Assembly: GCA_016719615.1 (NCBI GenBank)
Contig: JADJYQ010000006.1
Coordinates: 402,100-466,099, forward strand
From: Saprospiraceae bacterium
GTDB lineage: Bacteria; Bacteroidota; Bacteroidia; Chitinophagales; Saprospiraceae
Length of the DNA stretch: 64,000 bases
Direction: 5' to 3'
The notes beneath the pieces were generated by a model. That model saw only the letters and a list, made by a program, of their open reading frames with translations. It made no database searches and was not told where the DNA came from. Position numbers and translations under genes: made by a program. Within the stretch, counting starts at the first letter, position 1, and each line of letters opens with the position of its first letter. Positions 9,344 through 17,773 of the stretch are shown here, in pieces.

Positions 9344-10837
9344 ATGATTCAGGCTATACCCATAGGGGATCATAGTTTTATTGTATCTGACCTTCATTTG
9401 GCGGAGGGGAATCTGGACAGAGGCCGGACTTTGGGCACCGAAAATTTTTTTTCTGATACTGAGTTCTCGGAATTATTGCAACACTTACAGCAACGATTTA
9501 ATGAAAGCGGCGGTACTCCATTATGCCTTATTATTAATGGTGACTTTATAGACTACATCAGGATTACTTTGATTCCGCATAGCAAAGAAAATTTTAGTGA
9601 CTGGCAAAAGGAGATCCATAAAGTACAGCCACATTTTTCGATTCCTCCTAATTGTGTGAGTTCTAAAGAAAAAAAATACGGGCTTAAAACGAATAATTAT
9701 AAATGCATTTGGAAATTGATGTGCTGCATGCAAGGGCACGCAGCGTTTTTTCACGCATTGAGTGTATGGGTGGGTGCGGGAAATCAAATCATCATTAATG
9801 TTGGGAATCATGACCCGGAATGGTATTGGAGCTGGCTTCAAGATTATTTTAAATTTCGTATATGGGAAATTCATGGGGCGCACATCAATCTGCGTTCGGT
9901 TTTTGAAACGAATATTGTTTTTTCGATTAAAGCATTTTCTATCTACGATAAAGTGTGGATTGATCATGGGCATAATTATGAAAAAATGACATCGATTGAT
10001 CCGGATTATGAATACAATCTCGTAGCGCCGAAGCATCGTTTTTTTAATAAGAAGGAAGCACTTCGTGTAATAAACCCTAGTGAAAAAGAATTATTCATTC
10101 CATTTGGATCTTTTTTTAATAGATATCTGATCAATAAAGTAGAATTGGATTTTCCATTTGTGGATAATTTGACGGTAAAGGGAAGTATGATTAATGCATT
10201 GATAGACGAAAATTTTAAGAAGGTCTGGAATATTATAAAATCTTATGGTGGGTATGCTTACTATGTGGTCCAGAAGAACTTTCAGGAAAGTTTCCTTCGG
10301 GCTTTTTTCTGGATTGTTTTTGTTTTTATACCTCTTGTTTTGTTTGTAGTTCTTTATATCGAGCTACCCACCAATTTTATTGAAAATAGGGATACTAACT
10401 CTGTTACTTCAGGTGTTATCATAAAATACGTCAATATTGGATTAAAAGGGTTGTTGAACATTCTTATACCCATAGCTTTTCGGTTATTTTTTAAAAAGCT
10501 ATTTTTCTGGTTAAAATTATCTGATCCACCTCTTTCTGAATCTGCATTAAAAGACATTGGGAAAGGAGGATCTCTGTCAGCTTTTGACTACATTGTAGTA
10601 GGGCACAATCATTATCCACAACATATTGTACAGGATGGGAAAGAATATATTAATTCAGGTACCTGGACCAGTAAATATGTTCAAAAATACGAACGCATTG
10701 AAATCGGGATTACCTACAATGTGGTCCACATAAGTTTGGATGGGCAAAGAAAAATTAATGCAGAACTCTTGGAATGGGATGCTCCTAATCGTGAATTAAT
10801 TCCATTTAACAATTTTATTCCTAATCATGCAATTTAA
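9344..10837 (+). CDS. Membrane-anchored metallophosphoesterase
   Basis: 497 residues of the calcineurin-like family with all the metal-binding blocks: DLHLAEG (Asp16, His18), NGDFIDY (about 66-72), GNHD (154-157), DHGHNYE and GHNHYPQ (420-426). A hydrophobic hairpin (about 316-340, with a second weaker stretch near 365-385) is inserted between the GHNYE and GHNH blocks, so the enzyme is probably membrane-bound. Relatives include UDP-2,3-diacylglucosamine hydrolases and other phospho-lipid phosphatases, but the substrate cannot be read from sequence. It is the first gene of a plus-strand cluster and its last 11 bases overlap the next gene. Confidence 0.85.
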   Translation: MIQAIPIGDHSFIVSDLHLAEGNLDRGRTLGTENFFSDTEFSELLQHLQQRFNESGGTPLCLIINGDFIDYIRITLIPHSKENFSDWQKEIHKVQPHFSIPPNCVSSKEKKYGLKTNNYKCIWKLMCCMQGHAAFFHALSVWVGAGNQIIINVGNHDPEWYWSWLQDYFKFRIWEIHGAHINLRSVFETNIVFSIKAFSIYDKVWIDHGHNYEKMTSIDPDYEYNLVAPKHRFFNKKEALRVINPSEKELFIPFGSFFNRYLINKVELDFPFVDNLTVKGSMINALIDENFKKVWNIIKSYGGYAYYVVQKNFQESFLRAFFWIVFVFIPLVLFVVLYIELPTNFIENRDTNSVTSGVIIKYVNIGLKGLLNILIPIAFRLFFKKLFFWLKLSDPPLSESALKDIGKGGSLSAFDYIVVGHNHYPQHIVQDGKEYINSGTWTSKYVQKYERIEIGITYNVVHISLDGQRKINAELLEWDAPNRELIPFNNFIPNHAI

Positions 10838-11873
10838 AGTCATGAACGGAAAATGGAATGGATCTGTCGCGCTGATCTTAAGCATCATTTTGTTTATGAT
10901 TTTACTACTGAATTCATGCGGATGGGTTAAGAATCTCGGATTTAATAGTGCAGATCGCGTTGGCAATAGCGTTGACCGGATTTCAGAAGAACTTTTTCCT
11001 CTTGATAGCGCAAGTCGCAAGTTAATCTTAGGATTGATATCAGGAGCCGCTGACGAAGTTTCAGTTCAAAATCTTGAAAAAGTATCTGATCGATTGATGG
11101 ATACCCTTTTTGCAAAACTTGCTGTAGGATTGAAGAAATTAGATCTGGATTCTGTCGCCCGTAAAGCCATCGTTGGTGTTCGCGATGAGATTGCTTCAGA
11201 TTCCGTTCAAAGATCTATAAACATCCTGCGCGTGAATCTTGAACGCGAATTGGACGCATTACTGAAGGGCTTGTTTAAGAGCTTTTCAAGCGAAGAATCC
11301 AAAAACAATATTGAAAGGGCATTTGCTTCTATATTATCTGACAACAACAAACAACTGTTAGTAGGCTTTGTATCAGCCGCCATTGATGCCATAGAGCTGG
11401 ATTCATTGGGATCAGAACTCAGGTCCGGGGTATTGAACGATCAAACCAGAGATGCATTCATTCGAACAGTTATGGCTCCTATTGATGCCACATTATCTAA
11501 AATGCAAGCCATCGTAGATTCATTGGAGCAGCAAAATGAAAAATGGTGGGAAAAATATTTTTGGCAACTGATTGCAGGTATAGCTCTACTGGCGGGCATT
11601 TTGACCTGGTTGTACATCCTGCGAAGGAAGTCGTTACAAAACCAAAAGGCACTGGAAACCGAAAATACAGAGCTTAAGAAACAATTTAAATTCAATGAAC
11701 AATTAAATAATATAATGATGGCAGAAATCGACCAAATCAGACAAACGGAAGCTATAGACCAACTTACAAACAGGATAAAGCAAAAAGCGATTGAGCATGG
11801 AATTGAACCGGAAGTGCATCAAAAATTGAGCCAGCTAAGAATGATAGATCGGATGAAATGGGAAGCGAAATAG
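10827..11873 (+). CDS. Lipoprotein with C-terminal membrane helix and coiled coil
   Basis: 348 residues. An N-terminal hydrophobic segment ends in LLLNSCGW, a plausible lipobox at about residue 30. A helical repeat-like region follows (LDLDSVARKAIVGVRDEI and similar blocks), then a strong transmembrane helix (about 242-264, WQLIAGIALLAGILTWLYILRR) and a C-terminal coiled coil (about 270-348). No known family. An internal ATG six codons in (10842) may be the true start, because 10827 lies inside the upstream gene. Confidence 0.65.
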   Translation: MQFKVMNGKWNGSVALILSIILFMILLLNSCGWVKNLGFNSADRVGNSVDRISEELFPLDSASRKLILGLISGAADEVSVQNLEKVSDRLMDTLFAKLAVGLKKLDLDSVARKAIVGVRDEIASDSVQRSINILRVNLERELDALLKGLFKSFSSEESKNNIERAFASILSDNNKQLLVGFVSAAIDAIELDSLGSELRSGVLNDQTRDAFIRTVMAPIDATLSKMQAIVDSLEQQNEKWWEKYFWQLIAGIALLAGILTWLYILRRKSLQNQKALETENTELKKQFKFNEQLNNIMMAEIDQIRQTEAIDQLTNRIKQKAIEHGIEPEVHQKLSQLRMIDRMKWEAK

Positions 11874-11982
11874 CATGAATTATAATAATATGATAACATT
11901 TCAAGGCAGCAATTGAATAGATTTTTATAAACAATAAATAACGCGTATATGTCTTTCATTCATTTTTTAAAAACTAAATTAT

Positions 11983-12288
11983 ATGAAGTTTGATATCTTT
12001 AAAATTGTAACAGATCCATTATTCATTACCTATATAGGAGCCTTGTGTGGGCATATTTTATCCCTATATTCTTCAGAATTCAAAGGCGCCATTCCATTTC
12101 TGGAGAAGATGTTTCCCAATAAAACGGAAACATTTTATTTCAGGGCCAACTTTTTATTAATTCCGGTAATGGGTTGTATTCTGGCATTTCTATTATTAGA
12201 TCCTGATGATATCAAAGAATCTTTATTTGCCGGTCTGAGCTGGAGCGGTACCATGATGGTCATACTTAAGAAAAATACTGGTAACTAA
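11983..12288 (+). CDS. Small membrane protein
   Basis: 101 residues with two or three hydrophobic segments (about 12-30, 55-73 and 80-95) separated by a charged loop (EKMFPNKTETFYF). It begins 109 bases after the coiled-coil lipoprotein gene and is followed 17 bases later by another membrane gene. A small holin-like or scaffold membrane protein would fit, but nothing proves it. Confidence 0.55.
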   Translation: MKFDIFKIVTDPLFITYIGALCGHILSLYSSEFKGAIPFLEKMFPNKTETFYFRANFLLIPVMGCILAFLLLDPDDIKESLFAGLSWSGTMMVILKKNTGN

Positions 12289-12305
12289 ATTAAAAACAAA
12301 TTCTT

Positions 12306-12842
12306 ATGAATACATTTGAAATTATCATATCAGTTGGCATACTCTTGCTGCTAGTCATTTTTATATTCATTCTCATCGAAGGACCCAATACAAACTATAA
12401 TATTAAGCAGGAATCCATGAAAGGAAGGGTTCATAAATATTCACCGCTGATTATTGTAGCTGCTTTATTTATCACTATTATATCTGCATATATTTTTTAT
12501 ACGTATAAGGATAGGAAAAAAGCAGAAACCTATTCAAATATTAAAGAAATCTACGAAAGAAAATCGGCCGAAATTGATTCGATATTAGAAACCAAGTCTA
12601 TGGATAGTGCTACGGTTGCTGTTATGATTAAGGACGATTTGGATTCGCTCGTGATACAAAAGAGAAGATTGGAGGAGCTGCAGGAGGAATCAAAAACACA
12701 GACAAAATTTCTCGGAAAAACGAAGACCCTTGATTCAATTCAGATTCTGGACAGAGATTATGAAAAAAAATTTAAATATCTGGAGAAGAACAAACGCGTA
12801 AAAGTGTACAGAGCAGAACAAAAGAAGGAAGACATTAAATAA
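12306..12842 (+). CDS. Membrane protein with cytosolic or periplasmic coiled coil
   Basis: 178 residues with two membrane helices (about 6-27 and 47-68) and a long, highly charged coiled-coil tail (about 70-178, EIYERKSAEIDSILETK onward). Unknown family. It is followed after 3 bases by the phospholipase D-like gene, so co-translation is likely. It shares the helix-plus-coiled-coil plan with the lipoprotein two genes upstream. Confidence 0.6.
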   Translation: MNTFEIIISVGILLLLVIFIFILIEGPNTNYNIKQESMKGRVHKYSPLIIVAALFITIISAYIFYTYKDRKKAETYSNIKEIYERKSAEIDSILETKSMDSATVAVMIKDDLDSLVIQKRRLEELQEESKTQTKFLGKTKTLDSIQILDRDYEKKFKYLEKNKRVKVYRAEQKKEDIK

Positions 12843-12845
12843 TCA

Positions 12846-14222
12846 GTGAAGCCGATGAATCATTCACATAACAATACCATAGAGTTTTTGCCAAGCGGAA
12901 AACAATCGTACGAAAGGCGCTGGGAACTATTGGAGCTGGCAAAAGAATCCATACATATCGTGACTTTTTCATTTATGAATGATGGTACAACCAAGAAATT
13001 ATTGGAAATTCTAAAGCAAAAAGCGAAAAACGGTGTCCGGATCCGCATCATATACGATGATATTGTCAACCGTACCACATTTATGACAAGAAGTTTGTCA
13101 CAACTGCGCAAATACGGAATAGAAGTTTTTGGCTACAATTCATTATTAGACGGGTGGTATGTTGATCGAAAAAAGGGAAGTCCTTTTAAGCAAATCGCAA
13201 TGAATATTAAATTAAAACTCAAACAACATTTTCATGAAAAGTATATGATTGTTGATAATAAGTATGTCATTCTGGGGGGCATTAACTGGGGCGATAAATA
13301 TGCATTTGGAGGAATAGAGCCTAAAGCCTGGAGAGATACTGATGTCTATTTACAGGGAGATTGTGTAAGAGATATCCAACTTCAGTTTCTGAAAGACTAT
13401 GAAATGCAATACGCCTGGAAAGCAAGAGATCATAAGCGATTGAAGACATACATATCGTTTTGTGAAGAATACAGACCAATTTATAAGAATGATCAGTACC
13501 ATAAAGTTTTGTATCCTGAATATTTTAAAAATGCAAGTAGCTACAATGATTTCGGTAGTGTGGATATAAAATATGTCGTGCACAAGCCTTATGATCTTGC
13601 GAAATTGGATTTGACAGATCAGTTGCTTGAGAAAATCGGGAATGCCAAATCCCGCATCTACTGGGGTTGTCATGGAATCAGGCCGCCAAAAATATTTGGA
13701 GAATATTTCGCAGCAGCAGTCAAACGCGGCGTCAAAGTTGTTTTGATTACCAATTCAAAGTTATCCTCTAAAACACTTATGCTGAACGGGCTTTTAGGTT
13801 GGATGTATGTTGAGTGTACAAAGCACTTTAAGTATCTTTTACAAAATGGCATTGAGATTTATGAATGGCAGAAGGCGGGAGCTTTTCATTCGAAGAATCT
13901 GGTGATTGATGATGCCTTTTGTTCTATTGGCTCCTATAATATTGCAAATGGTTCTGCTTTTCACCATTCTGAAAGCAATGTATTGATTCAGGACAAGGCT
14001 TTTTGTGATCAGGTATTTAATCAATTTGAAGTAGATCTCCGGGATTGCAAAAAAGTTGAAATGAATGATTTTCAATTTCCAAAAGACGATGCATTTGAAC
14101 GGATTATTCATGAACGAAATAAACTTATCAGGCAAGATTTATGGACAAGTTCCATTGCGCTAGATATTCAAAATCAGAGATATAAATCATTTCCTCTTTA
14201 TGAATTTATCGATATTAGTTAA
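12846..14222 (+). CDS. Phospholipase D-like protein (two HKD motifs)
   Basis: 458 residues with both HKD half-sites of the PLD superfamily: H130-x-K132-x4-D137 (HEKYMIVD) and H348-x-K350-x4-D355 (HSKNLVID). The following G-G/S-x-N-W and GSYNIANGS residues also fit cardiolipin synthase-type PLDs. Such enzymes move or hydrolyse phosphatidyl groups; a few are nucleases. There is no signal peptide or membrane helix, unlike typical ClsA. The start is GTG at 12846, with ATG at 12855 as the alternative. Its neighbours are membrane proteins and a YiiX-like hydrolase, which favours a lipid role. Confidence 0.85.
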   Translation: MKPMNHSHNNTIEFLPSGKQSYERRWELLELAKESIHIVTFSFMNDGTTKKLLEILKQKAKNGVRIRIIYDDIVNRTTFMTRSLSQLRKYGIEVFGYNSLLDGWYVDRKKGSPFKQIAMNIKLKLKQHFHEKYMIVDNKYVILGGINWGDKYAFGGIEPKAWRDTDVYLQGDCVRDIQLQFLKDYEMQYAWKARDHKRLKTYISFCEEYRPIYKNDQYHKVLYPEYFKNASSYNDFGSVDIKYVVHKPYDLAKLDLTDQLLEKIGNAKSRIYWGCHGIRPPKIFGEYFAAAVKRGVKVVLITNSKLSSKTLMLNGLLGWMYVECTKHFKYLLQNGIEIYEWQKAGAFHSKNLVIDDAFCSIGSYNIANGSAFHHSESNVLIQDKAFCDQVFNQFEVDLRDCKKVEMNDFQFPKDDAFERIIHERNKLIRQDLWTSSIALDIQNQRYKSFPLYEFIDIS

Positions 14223-14232
14223 AACATAAGAT

Positions 14233-14946
14233 ATGAATATTTTTACATTTATTTACAACAGCTTTCTCAAATTTTTTGGAGACATTAAAGTTTTCAAATT
14301 TCCATTTTTTATATTGTACGATCCCGGGAGTTATAAAGTGAAAGGAGCTGAAGTTAGAAAGGTCCTGGATTCTGTGAAAGCCGGTGATATCCTTATCCGA
14401 GGTTATACAAACTATTTAGATGGTTTATTCATACCCGGATTTTTTAGCCATGCTGGACTTTATTTAGGCGACACGACAAACTCGCAGTTGTTTATGGCAG
14501 ATGTCATTGCCAATAAATTTTACACCGGGAAACAAGCAGTTATACATTCTATGGCAGAAGGTGTATTTATGGAAGATCTGATCAGTTTTTGCAAATGCGA
14601 TTTTCTCATTATCCTTCGTCGCAATCAAACCATTGAACCGCAGGTCGACATTGATTCAAGCCAAAAGATCGTTTTTGAAAAAGCGGTGAAAAACCTGGGA
14701 AAAGCGTATGATTTTAAATTTGATTTTTCAAACATTGGAAATCTTTCCTGTACGGAATTGGTATTTAATTGTTGTGACACCATTTTTCCGCTTTATGATG
14801 TCAAACTCAAACCCAGATGGATCATGCTTCGAAAAAGGAATGTGTTGATTCCGGATGATTTTGTAACCAATAAGTTTGATGTTGTTTTTAAATCGGCATC
14901 CATCCAACAAAAAAGGCTTGATAAAATATTCTTAAAAAACGCATAA
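14233..14946 (+). CDS. YiiX/YebB-like NlpC/P60 superfamily cysteine hydrolase
   Basis: 237 residues with the permuted papain-fold signature: GDILIRGY, then SHAGLYLGD (His73), and later LSCTELVFNCC (Cys173). Members cut amide or ester bonds and include lipid-modifying as well as cell-wall enzymes. There is no clear signal peptide, although the N-terminus is hydrophobic (FTFIYNSFLKFFG). It starts 10 bases after the PLD-like gene and 31 bases before the next, so it belongs to the same operon. Confidence 0.8.
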   Translation: MNIFTFIYNSFLKFFGDIKVFKFPFFILYDPGSYKVKGAEVRKVLDSVKAGDILIRGYTNYLDGLFIPGFFSHAGLYLGDTTNSQLFMADVIANKFYTGKQAVIHSMAEGVFMEDLISFCKCDFLIILRRNQTIEPQVDIDSSQKIVFEKAVKNLGKAYDFKFDFSNIGNLSCTELVFNCCDTIFPLYDVKLKPRWIMLRKRNVLIPDDFVTNKFDVVFKSASIQQKRLDKIFLKNA

Positions 14947-14977
14947 GCAATTATTCTTCACTAATAAATTAAATAAT

Positions 14978-15364
14978 ATGGCCAAGCAAAATCTTAAAAA
15001 GAAGGACGTAAAGCATGTTGAAACCGAAGTGAAAATTCCGGGAGTAAAATTGAAGGACGTTTTTGATAGAAGCAAACATTCAGAAATGCTTTTGAAGCTC
15101 AGGCCGGATTTAACGCGGGATCTCGAACACATTTTAAATCATGAGGAGCAGATCATGAAAGCTTTAAAATCGGAAAAGGAAAAATTAATTTTCATGAAGA
15201 ATCCTATTCAATTTTTTAAGAATGCAAAAATTGATTTAAATTTTTCGATGAAGCAAAAAATGGAGGCATTCAATTATGATGATTTTTCAAAATCAAATTC
15301 ATTTGTGCTTCCCAATGGACAAACAATTTCTCCCAATATTAAAATAAGCATTAAAAATACATAA
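14978..15364 (+). CDS. Hypothetical basic protein
   Basis: 128 residues, lysine-rich, soluble, without signal or membrane helix. The middle part has a helical run (LRPDLTRDLEHILNHEEQIMKALKSEKEKL). The end (FVLPNGQTISPNIKI) is probably a short beta segment. Three bases separate it from the 761-residue gene, so it may be a partner or chaperone of that protein. Family not recognised. Confidence 0.6.
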   Translation: MAKQNLKKKDVKHVETEVKIPGVKLKDVFDRSKHSEMLLKLRPDLTRDLEHILNHEEQIMKALKSEKEKLIFMKNPIQFFKNAKIDLNFSMKQKMEAFNYDDFSKSNSFVLPNGQTISPNIKISIKNT

Positions 15365-15367
15365 ATC

Positions 15368-17653
15368 ATGGCTGGTAATCAAACACACGGATACGATATG
15401 GTGATAGAAGTCAGTTCTCAATCACTACAAAATTTACTCTCTGCGGTATTTGACAATGATGGCTTTTTGGCCAGTTTGTTGCCTTCGAGTTTAGGAAATC
15501 TGCTTGGATTTGGAGTGAGTTTGAGTTTTGACAGACCAGCTGGAGTTCCAGCAAGTATAACAAATCCCATACAATTGCTGATTGACCTTAATCTGGCTTT
15601 AGGCTTATCGGGCACTCTGGATTTAGTAGTGGGTATGGATGTAAACAGAGATGATGCCAATCTGGATGTAGTGATTCTCGATTTTCCAAACAAACTCCAT
15701 AGATGCGATTTAATTGTTACGGGATTACCTACAGTGGTGACCAATGCAGCAGCGAATGTAATTCGGAACGGCTTAGAAAATAATGCCATACCTATAATGC
15801 CGGTTCCTGTCAATAGAAGCAGCTCAAATACTTTGGACATTACTAGAGCAGATGTAAAAGTGATAGACGATAGTACGGCAACAAATAACGATGCATTGGG
15901 AATTATTTTGACTTTTGGTGGTGGTGCCGCAGGAAATCTGAATGATTTTACCAGGGCATTTGCAAGAGAAGGCGCAGGTGCTGCGGTTGCCATCAATTTT
16001 TCTTGGATTTGCAGAAATATAAGTCCAAGAATTGAACAAGGCATTGGAATCCCGGCAGGTTCATTTGCAGGTTGCAGTTTTAATGGAGAACATGAGATTC
16101 GGGATGGCGTCAAACTTACGAGTATGTCGATTCGACCGGCAGATGATTTTATACAACTTAGCGGCACTGTAACGAAGAGTGGAACCTGTTATGATGCATC
16201 AGGCACATTTTCTGCGCGCATTATGGTTGCTATTGTAGCAGGCGAATTGCGAGTCAGTTTTGAAACCGATAATCCGGATATCGATATCAGCATACCCTGG
16301 TATTGTTATTTGGGTGCCGCGGTCCTGGGTGCACTTTTGGGCGGCGTAATTTTTGGCGTACTGGGTGCAATTGTTGGAGGAGTTATTGTGCCATTGTTGA
16401 TTTACATCGCAGAGTCTGTATTAGAATCAACTATTGAAAACGTTACGCAGGAAGTAACGGATGCCATTAATAGTATTGAAGATATTAATGTAAGGCTGGT
16501 AGGCGTAGAAAATATTCTCGATACAGCCTTTATTGATGATATGACCGTCGGTTATAACATGTATCCTAAAGAATATTGGCCGGTAAAAGCGGAAGGGACC
16601 GTGAGGCTCAAGCCGGGAGATTATCTGGATTTTGATAATGGCATTGTAAAGCATGAGAATTTTGGGGGCGCAGATATTAAATTAACAGGAGAAGCGCAGT
16701 CGCGAAAAATAGAAATCTTATGTGGAACTTCTTGTTCTGTAGGCGGTATATCAAAGGCCTTTCAATATATTCGTCGCTATGATTTGTTGATGCGCAATTA
16801 TGGAATATTGGGCGAATTGCCCCTGCATCATTTTGCGCAATACATTCCATTACCATTTATTCAAGATGATTATTACGAAACAAAGATCATTTATGCCTAC
16901 AAAACCTCAGATGGAGCTTTCGGATTTTTTCAGGTAAGCAGTATCAATGATACTGATTTTGTTTTGAGGTATAAAACCTATAAAACATCAGTTCACCGGC
17001 TTGATATTTTGGGAAGTTTTAAATGCAGGAGTTTTGAACTGGACAAATCTAAACTAAAATTGGAGTCCATATCATTTACGGATGCAAAAATGATCAATAG
17101 CCATTTAAAGAATCATTTGAATGATTTCCAGAATGTGCGCGTGAATAACCCAGAAGTGGAGAAACTGAAATTGATCAGATCCCCATTGCAGGCTTCGAGG
17201 CAAGTTCAGGAAAGTAATACAGCAAAAGATGATGCTCAGATACTTAAATACAATAGAGTTGTTGGGAACTGGAAAGGGATTTATTTTCAGGACAGAGAAC
17301 TTAAAACGGGAATTTTTAAAGCAAAAATTACCGGAAACGTCAAAGTAAATATATGTACCTGGATTGTGGATCAAAACGTATTGGGGCAAAATGCGGAAGG
17401 GAAAATAAAGATCAAAAATCAGGATTTCAACTATACGACAAAAGACCAGACGCTAAGCCTTTCTTCAAAATCTGCAGCCGACATTGAAGTCCCCATTAAA
17501 ATTTTAATTGTATTTGAAAACGGTGAAACGGACCAACTGATCCGCTGTGTTTCTTATAGCAATAAATGCAGGATCGTGAAAAGAGTGACTCCTAAGTTTG
17601 AAGAATTTTTGAATGAGTTTGATAAAAATTTCGGGGTGGTGATGCTAAGATGA
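15368..17653 (+). CDS. Large orphan protein with central glycine-rich hydrophobic segment
   Basis: 761 residues, no signal peptide. The first 310 residues are beta-rich and open with GYDMVIEVSSQSLQNLL, which reminds me of the start of P47/TULIP-type lipid-binding proteins. This is a weak, untested resemblance. Residues about 313-350 form a long glycine-rich hydrophobic stretch (LGALLGGVIFGVLGAIVGG), like a glycine-zipper membrane-insertion helix. The C-terminal half has another beta-rich domain (WKGIYFQDRELKTGIFKAK onward). It is in the same operon as PLD-like and YiiX-like enzymes and is followed by a hairpin at 17696. Function unknown. Confidence 0.7.
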   Translation: MAGNQTHGYDMVIEVSSQSLQNLLSAVFDNDGFLASLLPSSLGNLLGFGVSLSFDRPAGVPASITNPIQLLIDLNLALGLSGTLDLVVGMDVNRDDANLDVVILDFPNKLHRCDLIVTGLPTVVTNAAANVIRNGLENNAIPIMPVPVNRSSSNTLDITRADVKVIDDSTATNNDALGIILTFGGGAAGNLNDFTRAFAREGAGAAVAINFSWICRNISPRIEQGIGIPAGSFAGCSFNGEHEIRDGVKLTSMSIRPADDFIQLSGTVTKSGTCYDASGTFSARIMVAIVAGELRVSFETDNPDIDISIPWYCYLGAAVLGALLGGVIFGVLGAIVGGVIVPLLIYIAESVLESTIENVTQEVTDAINSIEDINVRLVGVENILDTAFIDDMTVGYNMYPKEYWPVKAEGTVRLKPGDYLDFDNGIVKHENFGGADIKLTGEAQSRKIEILCGTSCSVGGISKAFQYIRRYDLLMRNYGILGELPLHHFAQYIPLPFIQDDYYETKIIYAYKTSDGAFGFFQVSSINDTDFVLRYKTYKTSVHRLDILGSFKCRSFELDKSKLKLESISFTDAKMINSHLKNHLNDFQNVRVNNPEVEKLKLIRSPLQASRQVQESNTAKDDAQILKYNRVVGNWKGIYFQDRELKTGIFKAKITGNVKVNICTWIVDQNVLGQNAEGKIKIKNQDFNYTTKDQTLSLSSKSAADIEVPIKILIVFENGETDQLIRCVSYSNKCRIVKRVTPKFEEFLNEFDKNFGVVMLR

Positions 17654-17695
17654 ACGACTGTTAGTTTTCTTTAATTTAGTGCTCTTTAATAAATC

Positions 17696-17725
17696 GGGTC
17701 TTCAGATAACTCATTCTGAAGACCC
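17696..17725 (+). terminator. Strong hairpin between operon genes
   Basis: A perfect 11-bp stem (gggtcttcaga / tctgaagaccc) with an 8-base loop, 43 bases after the 761-aa gene. No real T-tract follows (aattaag), so it may be a leaky terminator or an mRNA-stabilising hairpin rather than a full stop before the GMC gene. Confidence 0.5.
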
Positions 17726-17773
17726 AATTAAGAAACCGCAAAATGAAATATTTAACTTTAAATTGACGATCAT

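Noticed and set aside
9521..10036. A 171-codon minus-strand frame
   Set aside because: Antisense to the metallophosphoesterase, whose metal-binding motifs are clear. The product is rich in Arg, Ile, Phe and Asn without any pattern.
15418..16167. A 249-codon open frame on the minus strand
   Set aside because: It lies fully antisense to the 761-residue gene, has a low-complexity composition typical of a shadow frame, and shows no motif. The plus-strand gene fits the operon spacing.
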